Assembly (NCBI GenBank): GCA_039619475.1
Contig: CM077115.1
Span: forward strand, 537,572,315-537,636,314
Direction: 5' to 3'
Source of the DNA: Icerya purchasi
Lineage: Eukaryota > Arthropoda > Insecta > Hemiptera > Monophlebidae
DNA: 64,000 nt
The number at the start of each line of letters is the position of its first letter. Position 1 is the first letter of the stretch. The notes beneath the pieces were generated by a model. The model was given only the letters and a program-made list of their open reading frames with translations, was not told where the DNA came from and did no database searches. Below, piece after piece: positions 35,969-45,963 of this stretch. A program made the translations under genes and the position numbers.

Positions 35969-36190
35969 ATGGAAAACAGATGTAAATCAGCCTCTTATAA
36001 ACACTCTATTATTAACTTTTGTAATAATGATAAAGTAAGCGTACATTGCTTGAGTTGGTTAGTAGTCATTATACCGTTAAAAAAATCATATTACACGGTC
36101 GATTTAGGAAAACCTTATTGTAAATGTTTAGATTTTAGAAAATGGCATTTTTCACATAAACATACAGTGATCAACATTAATTTTCGGACA
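35969..36190 (+). pseudogene. Possible SWIM-type zinc-finger fragment
   Basis: A plus-strand frame contains YYTVDLGKPYCKCLDFRKWH and then FSHKH. The SWIM domain has the pattern C-x-C-x(n)-C-x-H, usually YTVDL...CSCxDW...PCKH. Here C-K-C and K-H are present but the third Cys is Ser, so metal binding would be impaired. The flanking residues do not continue a recognisable ZSWIM or MULE-type protein. It could be a transposon-derived relic or chance. Confidence 0.3.
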
Positions 36191-36514
36191 CGCGTAAAGT
36201 TCAATAATAAACGGGAAAACAATGAGTGTTCAACTAACGACGAAATATGTTTACTGTAGGTATGACCAAGAAGAAACACCCAATTCAGAATATGTACATT
36301 ACCACAATCATCCCGTAAAAATTAGAATTTGCAAAAAAACTCGTAATTTAAAGGTAACAAAAATATATTCGGACATCTATCTTATATCTTTCATGAAGAT
36401 GACTCATTTATCTGACACTGTGTGTCATCAGGTGACTCACACCTGTACGCAAACGCTTTTACGTAATCACTCGTCTCTAGGTGGCAATGTTTCATCGCGT
36501 AAAGTACGATTAAA

Positions 36515-37548
36515 AGCATAATGTCGCGAAAAGGTAAACGTTAGTTAATTTTAATCGCGCAAAAGGCAAACCTTATCGTGAAATCGTGAAATTGTTGAAT
36601 GTTAAAAAATATTGCATTATTTGTGAACATTCGATCTTGAAAACAGGTTAGATTTTATTCCTCAGAAAGGACGACCGCGTAAATCAGGCCCGTGCCAAGA
36701 ACTTTGGAGGGGGGGGGGGGGGGTTGAAAATTTTCTCCGCATATTTATAAATAAAAAAAAAAATTCACTAATATTCATGCTATTAATAATTTCCATCATT
36801 TTGATTTATATATTAATAATTTAAATAAACGAATTATTGTATAAACACATTAATAAAAATGACATATGTTATTGATTATACTCGTAACAAAAAATTTTGC
36901 ATAAAATATTAATGAAGTACCTAAGCTATTTCAGTTCTCATGGGGGGGGGGGGTTATCCCCTAAAACCCACCCCGTGGACACGGCCTTGGCGTAAATTGA
37001 CACCGTGTGACTAACGATTTATCATGAAGGAAATAAAGAAAAATCCTACAATTCACGAGTTGAAATTAACTTCGGAGTTTCTCCAACACTTTCAACTAAA
37101 AGTTCACCATCCGTCGAAATATTAAAAAGAAGAACGGTTACAATTCGCGTACTGTTCGAAGAAAATCTCTCGTAAATAAAAGTAATCGGAAAAAAAAAGG
37201 CTTAAATTTTGCTAAAGAAAACCAACAGCGCGATTTTAATCATTAGAAATCGGTGATATTTACGGAAGAAAGTGAACTTTTATGTTTTCGGTAATGACGG
37301 ACGTTCGAAAATGTGACGAAAATCAAAAGAAGAATTGGAAAAACGTAATTTAAACGCGGAAGCGGAAGTGTGATGGTTTGGAGGTGTTTTGCAACCTCAG
37401 GAGTGGGGAATTTGGAATTTATCGATGGCAACATGAATGCCGAAATGTATGTTAACGTTTTAAAGAAAAATTTAAAAGCAAGCGAGGCCAATTTGGAGAT
37501 CGAAAAACATTTTGGTTTTTATCAAGACAGTGATCTTAAATATAAATC
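36515..37548 (+). pseudogene. Tc1/mariner transposase pseudogene
   Basis: The plus strand follows a Tc1 transposase in order. The N-terminal helix-turn-helix (KPYREIVKLLNVKK) is at about 36560. QKGRPRKLTPCD is split across the MITE at 36685-36989. Next come IMKEIKKNPTIHELKLTS (37024 on), RLKFAKENQQRDF, VIFTEESE (first catalytic D as E, near 37255) and GSVMVWRCFATSGVGNLEFI then DGNMNAEMYVNVLKKNLK (37365-37470). The last segment, IEKHFGFYQDSDLKYKS, holds the second catalytic D. The C-terminal third is replaced by the repeat starting at 37549. Numerous stops and shifts show long decay. The enzyme would have cut at TA target sites. Confidence 0.75.
36685..36989. mobile_element. Non-autonomous hAT element (MITE), copy 2
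   Basis: 305 bp, starting CAGGCCCGTGCCAAGAACTT and ending GTGGACACGGCCTTG. It has the same interior as copy 1 (shared AATATTCATGCTATTAATAA and CATAAAATATTAATGAAGTA) with small indels. A perfect 8-bp duplication GCGTAAAT flanks it (36677-36684 and 36990-36997). It sits inside the GRPRK motif of the Tc1 pseudogene. Confidence 0.9.
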
Positions 37549-38530
37549 ATGGGGACCGCTCTTTCGGGCGCGACTCTATCGGGCGCAGGCGAACTCAGAC
37601 TACCTACGGTGATTTTCAGGTATCATCCGTTAAACGTTGTCATCTGTGTTAGTGAGAAATACAAGCTACCAAATACAACCATCAGAAATTCCGTCCAAAA
37701 AATACCGTTCTTTGTTAGCGATTTAGTTTTTCCGCGCGTATAGCATGTTATATATGCATATATAATCACAAAACACATATTTTACATGATTTTATTTGGT
37801 TATTCGCTTTTTTAAAATATTTTCAATTTTTTTTTTTGAAATTACGACTTCAGCGTGAAATACTCATAAACAGATTTTCGCGATGTAAATTTAAGAGTTC
37901 TGTTAGCAATGGTGACACGAAACGGACGAAAATTATTATTATTAATAATCGGTCAAATGCATTCTCGGTTTTCTTCGTTTTTTGTTTTTTTTTTTGCTTA
38001 TGTATAGTCAACCGTATTTAAAAAATTACAAACTATCAACTCTACGCCATTTAAAGTGTAACATAACTGGATTGAATTTGCTTCTGATACATATTCCTTA
38101 TATTATCTTTCTTTTTTATTCGTATCTAACAAGTTTATTTGGGGATACGTTTATTGAAGTTTTTTCTGTTATCTACAATTTTAATTATATATTTAATTCC
38201 TTGACGAATCAACCCCGGTTTCAAAAATATATCGAAAAAAACAAACAAAGGCGCAAAAATTTTTAAACATAAACACATTTATGTTAATACTGGGCGAGAA
38301 ATGAATATGATATTTCAAATTAAAGATTAAATATCTTTATTTTGAATTTAATATTATGTAAATGTAAATTATGGTAATCTTTAAATTAACTCACAGAATG
38401 TTTAGTACATGAAACATCCTGCCCGGTTAACTTCTTTTTTTTTTTAATTCGTTTAGAAAAATTTTAAATCTTCAAAACACTGGACTAATATTATTTTCAT
38501 AAAAATTTTAATAAAGCCAATAAGGAAGAA
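37549..38530 (+). repeat. 0.98-kb repeat Y, copy A
   Basis: Begins ATGGGGACCGCTCTTTCGGG with two imperfect direct copies of CTCTNTCGGGCGC, and ends CCAATAAGGAAGAA. An inverted copy B is at 49081-50050. The central part (38010-38390) appears over 98% identical between copies, including an 86-residue frame (YSQPYLKNYKLSTLRHLK ... FQKYIEKNKQRRKNF). The first 400 bp are more diverged. Copy A interrupts the Tc1 transposase right after its DLKYKS motif. The segment at 38230-38430 shares sequence with repeat family X. Element class unknown. No transposase motif. Confidence 0.75.
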
Positions 38531-40019
38531 GCTTTTCTTGTTTTGTTTAATAATGAAACGAGCGGCTCATAAAAGAATTATAATAATTAGAAAAATCGAC
38601 TCGGCAAAACTTAATGCGTGTTTTGTAGGGAAGAAGAAAAAGTAAAGTAGTAAGTTGAGAAACAGAAGCGATTAATTAATTTTCTACTGTGAAATAGTTT
38701 TTAATAAAAAAAGGAAAAGAACCGTCAATGGCTACAACCACTTTGTAATTAACACGTTTGTTAGTTACAAAACGCGTTTTAACCGAATTTTTTTCTTTAG
38801 AATTTCGTTTTTTTACGAACTTATCACACTAAATTGCAATAATACTTTCTAAATATTGTCAGTTCAGGTGGGTTGGATTTGAGTAACACAAAGCTTTAAA
38901 AGGAATAATTTGCAGGTATTCATTATTCGAATCATCGTTCTATTAATTTACATTAAATATTTATAATAGTAACTTTTTTGACTTCTGTTTCTCATCATAT
39001 CGGCTTTCTTTACTAAAGGTTTTTTGGTTTTATTTTGAAAAAAAAAAAAAATCTTTAGTGACGGTAGTGAATAATATGGAAGAAGCTGTATTTAGTTCTC
39101 TATATCTGCTTATTGGTAATGACCGCAAAACATAACTGAGAATTACCTTTTTCGACCTCAGTCTTATTTATTTATTTGGGCACATCAATCAAGGTCCTTT
39201 ACCCGGTTTGCATTTCGATACTTATGATATGTTGTTGCAAATACTAAATTATCCGTACGCTTGCTTGTTTTCTTTTTGTATTTGCTGAACGGAAAAGTCG
39301 CGTTGAGGCAAAATGTGATCAAACAATAAATGAGTAATTGTTAAAATGAGCACGATCGCCTATTTGTTTTTATATAGTTATTTCATTAATTTATTCAGAA
39401 TGATTTGTCAGTTAGCCTTAGTATATTTGCTTTTATTTTTGTTCGAATCCTTTAGGTTGCTTTTTCAGATTTAACCTCAGTTGGCCTAAAAGTAAAACGC
39501 ACAGAAAGAAAAAAATATTTAATATTTATGAAAAAATGAACTTGCTCCTGCGTGCATGTTTTGTAGTAAACGAAAACATAAAATGTCGCATGAAGTAGGC
39601 ATGGAGAAGAGAAGAGGATAAATTTTGAACATATTTATAAGAAAAATAATATTCTAGTCCGTCGTTTTTTTTTGTTTCTTTTTTTCACATACGGCTTAAA
39701 CACAACTGTGCCCATATCAAGCTGAGCCTGTTAAATTAGCTTACAGCATACTACACAAATTACAATGTTTGGTCGTTTAGTAATAACTGAAATTTTCAAA
39801 AACCACAAAAATTGGAACAATATCCTCATTATTCTTCGATAAGGAATCAATCTTTCTTATATGAAATGGATACAGTTTTATTTAATAAATAGGTATTTTC
39901 TGTAACACGCATAAACAATATTTAAGTTACCAACAATTTGAAACCTGTAGTATGTATTGCGATAAAACTGTCGCAAAAAAATTATCCCCTCTTTCCACAG
40001 GAATGATAATTTCTCAAAC
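38531..40019. other. Gene-free stretch; possible LINE tail
   Basis: At about 39163-39207 a TTTA-rich run followed by GGGCACATCAATCAAGGTCC is a likely LINE 3' end on the minus strand (compare 23110-23275). Otherwise AT-rich with no gene seen. Confidence 0.35.
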
Positions 40020-40020
40020 C

Positions 40021-40048
<28 letters not shown>
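40020..40048. repeat. (AT)n microsatellite at the gypsy insertion site
   Basis: About 14 AT units immediately before the LTR. The 4-bp duplication ATAT next to the gypsy element falls in this run. Confidence 0.85.
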
Positions 40049-40051
<3 letters not shown>

Positions 40052-40288
40052 CGCATAACCTCTGTTGACTCCGAAAACAAAAGTACACGGCAAAAGAAAT
40101 TTATTTCGTAAAAAAGCGCGGACGAAGCGACATCGAATCGAATAAAACGTGCGATGCTGAACCATCTCATTATCCAGACTCCTCATGGCCCGGACGAGTT
40201 GACACAGAATCACGGCTCGTCCGAGACCTGTTGGGGAGAGGAGAGGATTTTGATCAGTGTGACCAGGAAGGAGTTTGTGGTTCCCACA
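40049..40288 (-). repeat. 3' LTR of the gypsy element
   Basis: 240 bp. On the minus strand it begins TGTGGGAACC and ends GGTTATGCGACA. I found no difference from the 5' LTR on reading the two side by side. Confidence 0.9.
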
Positions 40289-40291
40289 TGG

Positions 40292-40302
40292 CTCTCCCTC
40301 TT
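40292..40302 (-). other. Polypurine tract
   Basis: AAGAGGGAGAG on the minus strand, three bases (CCA) before the 3' LTR. This is the expected place and composition for plus-strand priming of cDNA synthesis. Confidence 0.7.
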
Positions 40303-41123
40303 GGAGACTGAGCCCCAGTGGGGTGAAGTTGCGGAATAAAACAAAGGAAAGCAAAAATGGAAGTTTTACATGGATATTAATTATATGTAGTATGAACGGA
40401 AGATAAAGTAGTAAAAATTAACACATAATAAGGTCGTTTATGCGAAATAATAAAAATGGTGTAGGTAAAGTAAACTAAATTATCATGCTAAAATGGCAGA
40501 ATGGCACCTAATCGTTAGTATGAGGAGGTCGGAAGAGGAACTAGGAGCGAAATGAGTTTGAGGGATAGACGAAATTGGAATCGCAGGAGTAACGAGTGTA
40601 CATAATTGACAAAATTGAGGGATGAAACTCGGTCGGAGAGTTGCTTCGTTAGCGGAATTGGAATGCTCGAAAGTGAATGTAGACTAATTATATCGATCGG
40701 AAGTAACGTAAAAGTTTCAGACGAGATGAGTGCAAAATGAAAGTGGGAGAGGACATAGGCGCCAATCTAAAGAAGAACGGATATTTATTTTATTTTAAAG
40801 AGATCAGAATAAGAGGGAATAATAAAACGGCTTTGAACAACGATCCAGAAAAATGATTAAACTAAACTAAACTAAACTAATAAAAACAAAAAATTTACGA
40901 TCTTACAATTTTGGAAAAAGTAAATATTACTTTCGCACACGGCATGAATTCAAAAAAAAAAAAAAAATTATTATAGTAGTACTAGAGATGAATAGAGGAG
41001 TGTGATTCGATATACGTTATTCGAGTAACAAAAATAAAATTAATTGCATAAAATAGTAAAAACCTGTCGGCGTTACTCGAGTGTAGTTCTGTACCAAATC
41101 GGGAATCGGATTTATCTGGGAAA

Positions 41124-44100
41124 CTAATAAATGAAGGTCACGGTCTCATCAAAGCGAACTGGTCGCCTGATGGGGCGTCCATACCGTGATTTCGATATCG
41201 TCGGAAATAATTCCTTATCGGAATCGGCATCCTTATTTAGGAATTCGGGATCGTCAGAAGGTGAGGCGTCATCATCGGGAAAGCCGTAAAAATCGGAATC
41301 GGAAACTGAATCGTCCATATCTTTGCTTGAAGGTATCGTGTCGATGGGCCAATCGAAATCAGTTAATAGAAGGTCTGGATCATTGCAGGGTGATGTGTCA
41401 ATCCATTCGTCATTTTCAGAGTTGTCTTCTAAAATGAATGCTGGCTTCAGTCTATCCAGACTAACTCTGTCAATTTTTGCGCCAAATTTCAATTCGTAGC
41501 ATTGCGGGTAACGGTTTATAACTTTAAACGGACCGTCGTAGACAGGTTGTAAAGCTGTCCGATGTCGATCTCGACGGACGTAAACATGAGTGCAGCTATC
41601 GATGCCCTTTTGCAAAAATCCTGAGCGTTTATTAATGCGTGCTGGCTTTAGGAAAACATTGTTGATAGTATCGGATAATTTATTAATTAGATTCGATTCG
41701 TTTTCGACCGGCGGTAAAGCGTCGATCATCTCGCACGGTAGCGATAGCGGAGTGACGTACGTAAGTTCGGCCGGCGAATGGCCAGTGTGGTTGATCGAAG
41801 TTCTTATGCCGAATAATACAATGGGAAGGGCTTCGTGCCAATGTTCAGTTTCCTGGCAGCGGATAGCGGCTTTCAAAGTACGATGGATTCTTTCCACTTT
41901 TCCATTCGATTTTGGGTTGTAAGCTGTCGTATTGATGTGGGTTATACCAAATCGTTGTACGAGTTGTTTGAATAACTGTGACGTAAATTGGCTTCCACGA
42001 TCTGTTGTGATAATCGAAGGGCAACCGAATCGGCAAATCCATGTTTCGATGAAGATGTTTACAATCATATCTGTTGATATATCTTTGACTGGAACAGCCT
42101 CCAGCCAGCCGGTGTATCGGTCAATAATCGTGAGGATATATTGATATTCACCTGAACGAGGTAAAGGTCCAACTAAATCGCAATGTACATGTTGAAAACG
42201 AGAACTTGGGGGAAATTCGCCATACAGTGGTTTCATATGTCGGTAAACTTTGTTGCGCTGACACAAATTACAAGTACGCGCCCAATGTCTAATATCTGTG
42301 GACATACGCGGCCAAACAAATCGTTGCTTAATTTTGAACAGCGTACATTTGGGAGACGGGTGGTCCATGTTGTGAATTGCCTGATAAATCTTTCGGCGTA
42401 ACAATATCGGCACAATTGGTCTTTCCTTCTGATCTATGTAAATCATAACATCGTCGATCGCTTTCTCAGATACTTCAATCTTAGACGACTTATTTTTGTG
42501 TATCGCTGTTATGTCCTCGTCTCCTTCCTGTAAGGTCCGAAATTGTTTTGTATCGAAACTGTACTCGTCTAACATGAACGCATCGATTCGTGATAAATAA
42601 TCGGCGACTACGTTATCTGCACCTTTTATGTAACAAATGTCTTCGACATACTCAGCAATAAAGCTCAAATGACGCGATTGACGGGTGGACAACTTCTCCG
42701 CGGGTTGATGTAATGCGTGGGTAAGCGGTCGATGGTCAGTAAGTACAGTAACTCTGCGGCCCTCAATAAGATCCTTAAATCTCCGAATTGCGTCGTACAC
42801 TGATAATAACTCGAGGTCGTAAGTGCTATATTTACGTTCTGCCGGTGAAAGCTTACGTGAATGGAACGAAATAGGCTGCAATAAATCGTTAACTCTCTGG
42901 TTGATGACTGATCCGATCGCGGTAGACGAAGCGTCGGTCATGATGACGATATCGGCGTCAGCTAATGGATGCGCCAGTATTGCGGCCTCAGCTATAAGTT
43001 TCTTCGATAATCGAAAATATTTATCGAGTTCCTCAGTCCATGCAATCTGCGTCAAATCTTTCTTCTTGCTCCCCAAAAGGATGGAATTCAATGGGGCTAA
43101 TACTTCGGCTCCTTGCTTATAGAAGCGATGATAAAAATTTATAACGCCAAGGTAACTTCTCAAATCCTTTTTAGTGACTGGGCGTGGCAGCGTTACTATC
43201 GTTTCAACACGTTTCGGGTCGGGACGTATTCCTTCATGAGATATTTCATATCCAACAAATGTAATTTTGGGTACAGCGAAGATACATTTATTTTCACTCA
43301 GCTTCAAGTTATGAAGCGATAACTGTTTGAGCACGGCATACAAATCTGACATATGTTGTTTTAGATCCGCGGAAAAAATTAAAACATCGTCTAGGTAGGC
43401 GCGCGCGAATGGCAAGTCTTTCAATACGTGGTCGATGGCTCTTTGGAAGGTGGCACCCGCGTTTTTTAGACCAAACGGCATTACTTGAAACTCGAATAAC
43501 CCAAATGGCGTCGTGACAGCAGTTTTTTCAATGTCCGGAGGATACATGGGAATCTGGTAGTAGGCTCGTTCGAGATCAAGCTTGGAAAACATGGTTGTTC
43601 CATGCAGATCTGAGTTCATGTCATGTAAGTGTGGAATAGGATATCGGTCAGCGATTGTGATGCGATTCACCTGACGATAATCTCCGCATACACGCCAACC
43701 ATCGCCTTTTGGAACGAGTGTTAAAGGTGAAGCCCAGGGAGATTCGGATCGACGACAAAATCCAAGGTCCATCCATTCATTAAATATACGACGAGCATAT
43801 TGAAATTTTTCTGGCGGTAGACGGCGAGGCTTTGAATGAGCGGGGTGCCCGTTAGTAATTATCCGGTGTTGAACAGGTGATAATCGAGAGGTGTTATAAA
43901 AAGTTCCGGAAAATAGATCTTTGAAATTATTTACAATGGATGTAACTGAGTCTTGCTTAATAGCAAGGGTAGCGATAGATGAAACGGCAGGAGTCACGTC
44001 GCTTGTGGAAGGTTTATTCGATTGCAAATTATTACGAGTTAGTAATCTTTTATTCGCGACGTCCACTAATAATTCAAAATACTGTAGAAAATCAGCGCCG

Positions 44101-45239
44101 ATGATTGGCTGGGCGATATCTGCTACTTTAAAGGTCCAGATAAAATTTTGTTCAAGGTTAAAATCTAAAGATAATCTTTTGCTACCTAATATTTTGAAAT
44201 CGGTACCATTAACTGCTGTTAAAACGCCTGAAGACATTTTGTTGTAATTCGTGACTAACTTAATTGGGAGAACCGAACATTGCGCACCTGAATCAATGAG
44301 AAAGTCAAATCCAGTGATTTTGTCCTTGATAATGAGTCTATATAATTCGATTGAGGCATGTGTAGTTGACGTTTTCATGGTTGTTCGGCTGGATTTTTCA
44401 TCCCAACTACAAGGTGGGCGGCATTGGCGAGCATCTCTTCTGTAGGTATCGTGATACCAACACAAAGTCGAGGAATCTAGTCGCGGTATCTTATCGGAAG
44501 AAAATGGTGGCGACTGTCGACGGATGGGAGTGGAAGTAGAGCTTGGCTGGAAGTGTGCTTGATTGAGTGGACGATTGTGTTTTTTAAATGGATGATAACT
44601 GATTGAGGTCGAAGAACTTGGAGATAAGGATAAGGCATTGGTATATTCGGTACCAGAGCTGGAAGAATAGTTTTGAGATGGATTCGAAGATGTCCTAAAA
44701 CGATGTAGCGACATAAGGCGATCGGCCGTTGCGGCTAATTCAGCGATCGGCGTATTTATAGGGAGGGTAGTCAACAATGATTGAATACTAAATGGTAATC
44801 GTTCTTCCCAAATGATTTTCACAGTCGCTTCGTCTAAGTGATTCCCAGCAAGATCTAACATTTCTGACAACAAATGAGACGGCAAACGATCTCCAATATT
44901 AAGATCGGTTAATAGTCGTCGAAGGCGAGTATGGTCCGGCTGGTCGTATAATTTTAAAACAATGGATTTGATATAAGAATACTGGTCGTGGGTAGGCAAA
45001 CGTTTAATATCGTGCCGAATACTATGTAACAGGTCGCTATCTACATTGGCAATAAAGATGTCAGCTTTTACTTTTTCATCAACTATGTTGTTGATGGAAA
45101 ACTGAGCGTCAATTTGGATAAACCATAATTGAGGATCTCGTCTTGAAAAGGGTGGAAATCGTATTAAATTGGGCAAGTTGGCGTGATTTGGACAATTAAA
45201 GGTTTGATTCGGCAAAGAAGTGTCGTTACTATTTGCCAT
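41124..45239 (-). CDS. gag-pol: Gag-Pol polyprotein of a CsRn1-type gypsy element
   Basis: An open frame of 1371 residues. Gag occupies about 1-280 and ends with the finger CWYHDTYRRDARQCRPPC (residues 260-277; C-x2-H-x9-C-x3-C, the unusual CHCC type). Protease: FDFLIDSGAQCSVLP, catalytic D316. Reverse transcriptase: about 455-660 with YLDDVLIF at 615-622. RNase H: about 760-885 with D769, E810 and D835. Integrase: HHCC zinc site H956/H960/C990/C993, then catalytic D1021, D1080 and E1116 (D-35-E spacing), and a C-terminal tail. Gag and Pol are fused in one frame, so no frameshift is needed. All catalytic residues are in place. It copies the element RNA in virus-like particles and integrates the DNA. 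Confidence 0.95.
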   Translation of the reverse strand: MANSNDTSLPNQTFNCPNHANLPNLIRFPPFSRRDPQLWFIQIDAQFSINNIVDEKVKADIFIANVDSDLLHSIRHDIKRLPTHDQYSYIKSIVLKLYDQPDHTRLRRLLTDLNIGDRLPSHLLSEMLDLAGNHLDEATVKIIWEERLPFSIQSLLTTLPINTPIAELAATADRLMSLHRFRTSSNPSQNYSSSSGTEYTNALSLSPSSSTSISYHPFKKHNRPLNQAHFQPSSTSTPIRRQSPPFSSDKIPRLDSSTLCWYHDTYRRDARQCRPPCSWDEKSSRTTMKTSTTHASIELYRLIIKDKITGFDFLIDSGAQCSVLPIKLVTNYNKMSSGVLTAVNGTDFKILGSKRLSLDFNLEQNFIWTFKVADIAQPIIGADFLQYFELLVDVANKRLLTRNNLQSNKPSTSDVTPAVSSIATLAIKQDSVTSIVNNFKDLFSGTFYNTSRLSPVQHRIITNGHPAHSKPRRLPPEKFQYARRIFNEWMDLGFCRRSESPWASPLTLVPKGDGWRVCGDYRQVNRITIADRYPIPHLHDMNSDLHGTTMFSKLDLERAYYQIPMYPPDIEKTAVTTPFGLFEFQVMPFGLKNAGATFQRAIDHVLKDLPFARAYLDDVLIFSADLKQHMSDLYAVLKQLSLHNLKLSENKCIFAVPKITFVGYEISHEGIRPDPKRVETIVTLPRPVTKKDLRSYLGVINFYHRFYKQGAEVLAPLNSILLGSKKKDLTQIAWTEELDKYFRLSKKLIAEAAILAHPLADADIVIMTDASSTAIGSVINQRVNDLLQPISFHSRKLSPAERKYSTYDLELLSVYDAIRRFKDLIEGRRVTVLTDHRPLTHALHQPAEKLSTRQSRHLSFIAEYVEDICYIKGADNVVADYLSRIDAFMLDEYSFDTKQFRTLQEGDEDITAIHKNKSSKIEVSEKAIDDVMIYIDQKERPIVPILLRRKIYQAIHNMDHPSPKCTLFKIKQRFVWPRMSTDIRHWARTCNLCQRNKVYRHMKPLYGEFPPSSRFQHVHCDLVGPLPRSGEYQYILTIIDRYTGWLEAVPVKDISTDMIVNIFIETWICRFGCPSIITTDRGSQFTSQLFKQLVQRFGITHINTTAYNPKSNGKVERIHRTLKAAIRCQETEHWHEALPIVLFGIRTSINHTGHSPAELTYVTPLSLPCEMIDALPPVENESNLINKLSDTINNVFLKPARINKRSGFLQKGIDSCTHVYVRRDRHRTALQPVYDGPFKVINRYPQCYELKFGAKIDRVSLDRLKPAFILEDNSENDEWIDTSPCNDPDLLLTDFDWPIDTIPSSKDMDDSVSDSDFYGFPDDDASPSDDPEFLNKDADSDKELFPTISKSRYGRPIRRPVRFDETVTFIY

Positions 45240-45702
45240 ATTCGATAAAGTTGAAGAACATGAAAAAAATTAAAATACGATAACGAGAAAAAGGGTATCA
45301 AAAAATTAAATTGAAAGTAAAACAAAATTACATCGGAATAATAGTTCGATTTTAATGATCGTGGTCGTATGCTACCGCGAAAGGATAGTATGTTCGTTTC
45401 GAAGTGCGGAGACAACGAAAAATTTAGAAGACGCGTTGTACGATTTATTACACGATTTTAGCGACAGTATTCGACCACGCGGTTGATCGGCGAACAGTGT
45501 CTCGTCATCGTGGCGCCGTTCAACGAGCGGACGTACTGTAAAGCGACTACAGCGTGTTTACGAATCCAGCGTCTCGGCGCCTGTCGGTACGCGGCTGGGG
45601 GGACATATGTAAAGCGGTTTACACATTCGCTCGTAAAAAAATCATAGTAAAAGTAAAAAATTCGCACAAATTTTGAAAATCGAAAGGTGTTACCGAATTC
45701 GA

Positions 45703-45719
45703 TCACGTCGGGGTCACCA
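45703..45719 (-). other. Primer-binding site for tRNA-Trp
   Basis: The plus strand reads TCACGTCGGGGTCACCA, which is the 3' end of eukaryotic tRNA-Trp (ucacgucggggucaCCA) as I remember it. The element RNA therefore pairs 17 nt with that tRNA. It lies four bases inside the 5' LTR, as expected. tRNA-Trp priming is a known feature of the CsRn1 clade. Confidence 0.8.
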
Positions 45720-45723
45720 ATTT

Positions 45724-45963
45724 TGTCGCATAACCTCTGTTGACTCCGAAAACAAAAGTACACGGCAAAAGAAATTTATTTCGTAAAAAAGCGCGGACGA
45801 AGCGACATCGAATCGAATAAAACGTGCGATGCTGAACCATCTCATTATCCAGACTCCTCATGGCCCGGACGAGTTGACACAGAATCACGGCTCGTCCGAG
45901 ACCTGTTGGGGAGAGGAGAGGATTTTGATCAGTGTGACCAGGAAGGAGTTTGTGGTTCCCACA
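45724..45963 (-). repeat. 5' LTR of the gypsy element
   Basis: 240 bp, same sequence as 40049-40288. It should hold the promoter of the element, but no TATA box is obvious. Confidence 0.9.

Larger units (their letters stand above)
40049..45963 (-). mobile_element. Complete CsRn1-type Ty3/gypsy LTR retrotransposon
   Basis: 5915 bp in minus orientation: 5' LTR (45724-45963), tRNA-Trp primer-binding site, one Gag-Pol frame (45239-41124), about 0.8 kb of non-coding DNA, polypurine tract and 3' LTR (40049-40288). It is flanked by ATAT on both sides (40045-40048 and 45964-45967), although the left one lies in an (AT)n run. Three traits together place it in the CsRn1 clade: TGT...ACA LTRs, tRNA-Trp priming, and a CHCC rather than CCHC Gag finger. 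There is no envelope gene. The two LTRs look identical over 240 bp and the frame is open, so the insertion is recent and may be competent. Confidence 0.92.

Noticed and set aside
39878..40354. 158-residue minus-strand ORF, and the similar one at 45703-45978
   Set aside because: Both are read-throughs of the LTRs. Their identical parts are LTR sequence.
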